A DNA stretch of 64,000 nt from Enterococcus sp. 9E7_DIV0242 (GTDB lineage Bacteria > Bacillota > Bacilli > Lactobacillales > Enterococcaceae): contig NZ_CP147247.1 in NCBI RefSeq assembly GCF_002140975.2, forward strand, positions 1,178,001 through 1,242,000, read 5' to 3'. Under the pieces are notes generated by a model. That model made no database searches and was not told the origin of the DNA. It saw nothing but the letters and a program-made list of their open reading frames with translations. Numbering within the stretch: position 1 is the stretch's first letter; each line of letters opens with the position of its first letter. Made by a program: the position numbers and the translations under genes. This document shows positions 63,040-64,000 of the stretch, one piece after another.

Positions 63040-64000
63040 TTACACCTGATGACGTTTTTTCGACCAGTACAGGATAAGTGAGCCAATCAATACGAGTACC
63101 CCTGCTGAGCCAAAAATCATATTTCTAAATTCACCCGTCTGTGGCAAGCCACTGCCATCTGATTTGTTGCCTGTTGGCTTATTCGCTGATGAATCTGAAC
63201 TGTCCACTGATTCAGAATCTGTCGTCGTATCTGTAGTTGTGCTCGTATCTGAAGAATCATCCGTTTCTCCTGTTCCAGACACATCATAGACAGGATATGC
63301 AGAGTTTGGCGAAGTCATTTCGTTAAATACCGCACCAACTCCTTCTGCCAACGTTTCGGCAGAGTAGTTTTTGACCTGCATCAATCCGTGCACATTGATA
63401 CTACCATTACTGTAGCGTGTAATTGGCTGCTCTGTTGGGAGATTACTTTCTACTGCTGTTGTCACGCTCTCAAACCATGATTCTTGAACCGCATGCTCGG
63501 CTATATTTGATGAATTGCGAAGCGTCACTGGATTCCAGTAATAATTCGTTACACCATAAACCTGATCTTCCTCTTGCTTTCTCAGTTCTAGCTTCTCAGC
63601 GACTTCGAGGCCGGTGGTTCTGAATGAGAGAATACCCTTTGCAAAATAATTCGTAGTATCAGATGATGTTGTAAATAGCGCTACATTGTGTGATTGGTTA
63701 TTAAACGAAGTGCTACTATTAACAATGATATCCGTACCACTATTGGAGTCGATTCCTTTTCCTAGGTTTTCAAATGTTAAGCTGTTGATTAGTTCGTGGT
63801 CACCCGGTAAAGAAGAGCCACCCATCTTAAATCCATTGCCGTTCCCTGTTTTAGATGGATCATTTGCCAACCAGCCATTTCGGTAAGCCACGGAGTTTTT
63901 GATTGTTACTTTTCCGATGCTTCCAGTCTCATTTTTCGCAAATAAATCCCACCCATCATCTGCATTGTGATAGGCGATACATCCATCAAAAACATTTCCC
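63040..64000 (-). CDS. LPXTG-anchored parallel beta-helix protein, partial (N-terminus off the right edge)
   Basis: About 320 C-terminal residues visible; no start in the window. The visible part begins in right-handed beta-helix coils (AYHNADDGWDLFAKNETG; VAYRNGWLANDPSKTGNG; DIIVNSSTSFNNQSHNVALF) like those of family 9 pectate lyases, then a Ser/Thr/Asp-rich wall-spanning linker, LPQTG, a hydrophobic stretch (FGSAGVLVLIGSLILYW) and SKKRHQV. It is a canonical sortase A substrate, in contrast with the VKNTG protein. Glycan-degrading or adhesive role (inference). CAGGTG/CACCTG overlaps the stop codon. Confidence 0.88.
   Translation of the reverse strand, partial: GNVFDGCIAYHNADDGWDLFAKNETGSIGKVTIKNSVAYRNGWLANDPSKTGNGNGFKMGGSSLPGDHELINSLTFENLGKGIDSNSGTDIIVNSSTSFNNQSHNVALFTTSSDTTNYFAKGILSFRTTGLEVAEKLELRKQEEDQVYGVTNYYWNPVTLRNSSNIAEHAVQESWFESVTTAVESNLPTEQPITRYSNGSINVHGLMQVKNYSAETLAEGVGAVFNEMTSPNSAYPVYDVSGTGETDDSSDTSTTTDTTTDSESVDSSDSSANKPTGNKSDGSGLPQTGEFRNMIFGSAGVLVLIGSLILYWSKKRHQV

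Noticed and set aside
1..64000. Phage, restriction-modification, toxin-antitoxin or CRISPR system
   Set aside because: No integrase, phage structural, methylase, cas or toxin-antitoxin gene was seen; the only holin-family hit is LiaZ, a known chromosomal gene.

Overview
The window is a chromosomal segment of a low-GC Gram-positive bacterium, almost certainly an Enterococcus. The evidence is a liaX-liaY-liaZ cell-envelope stress operon (a known enterococcal locus), a divergent ccpA/pepQ pair next to a class A PBP gene and tyrS, the pst-phoU, ftsEX-prfB-secA-hpf-comF gene order, AGGAGG-type ribosome binding sites, LPXTG and lipoprotein signals, and an ISL3-family insertion sequence. Species cannot be fixed from sequence inspection alone. 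Nearly all of it is core genome; the clear mobile DNA is one insertion sequence at 22219-23924.

Layout. 1-11334: translation and envelope core: tyrS (cut by the window edge), a bifunctional PBP, ccpA, pepQ, a YtxG/YtxH-like pair, and the hprK-lgt-gpsA-galU operon. 11493-15869: a short UvrC-like GIY-YIG nuclease, then liaXYZ and phoU. 15991-21974: pstB2/pstB1/pstA/pstC/pstS phosphate uptake and a cardiolipin synthase. 22219-23924: an intact ISL3 element with 26-bp imperfect ends and a perfect 8-bp target duplication, inserted between ftsX and its terminator. 23937-33679: ftsX, ftsE, prfB (with the programmed frameshift), secA, long-form hpf, comFC, comFA, a small conserved protein and YigZ. 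33705-40583: an acetyltransferase, a GntR repressor with its operator inside its own promoter, a 1414-residue acyl-CoA dehydratase activase-like protein, and a divergent TetR regulator.

40675-43499: two tRNA genes (Gln, Tyr), a DUF2969 protein and a three-gene sortase cassette whose secreted substrate has a VKNTG sorting signal instead of LPXTG. 43670-49094: a complete branched-chain amino-acid ABC transporter (livKHMGF) plus a CBS/ACT protein; its promoter is preceded by a perfect CodY box. 49494-56181: ROK kinase, YidD, an SPJ_0845-type small protein, a secreted lipase, engB, clpX and a beta-propeller lactonase. 56229-64000: a DUF3114-like protein, a two-gene ABC exporter, a threonine aldolase-like enzyme with an alpha/alpha-toroid protein, a HAD phosphatase, and the C-terminal part of an LPXTG-anchored parallel beta-helix protein that runs off the right edge.

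How the parts fit: CcpA, HprK and a candidate cre site are the carbon-control machinery; LiaXYZ, Cls and Lgt act on the envelope and (LiaXYZ, Cls) are tied to daptomycin response in enterococci; CodY controls amino-acid import. The least expected items are the strongly folded 3' non-coding region of the ISL3 element, the dedicated sortase cassette with a non-canonical signal, the large hairpin between liaX and liaY, and a 132-bp imperfect inverted repeat between secA and hpf.
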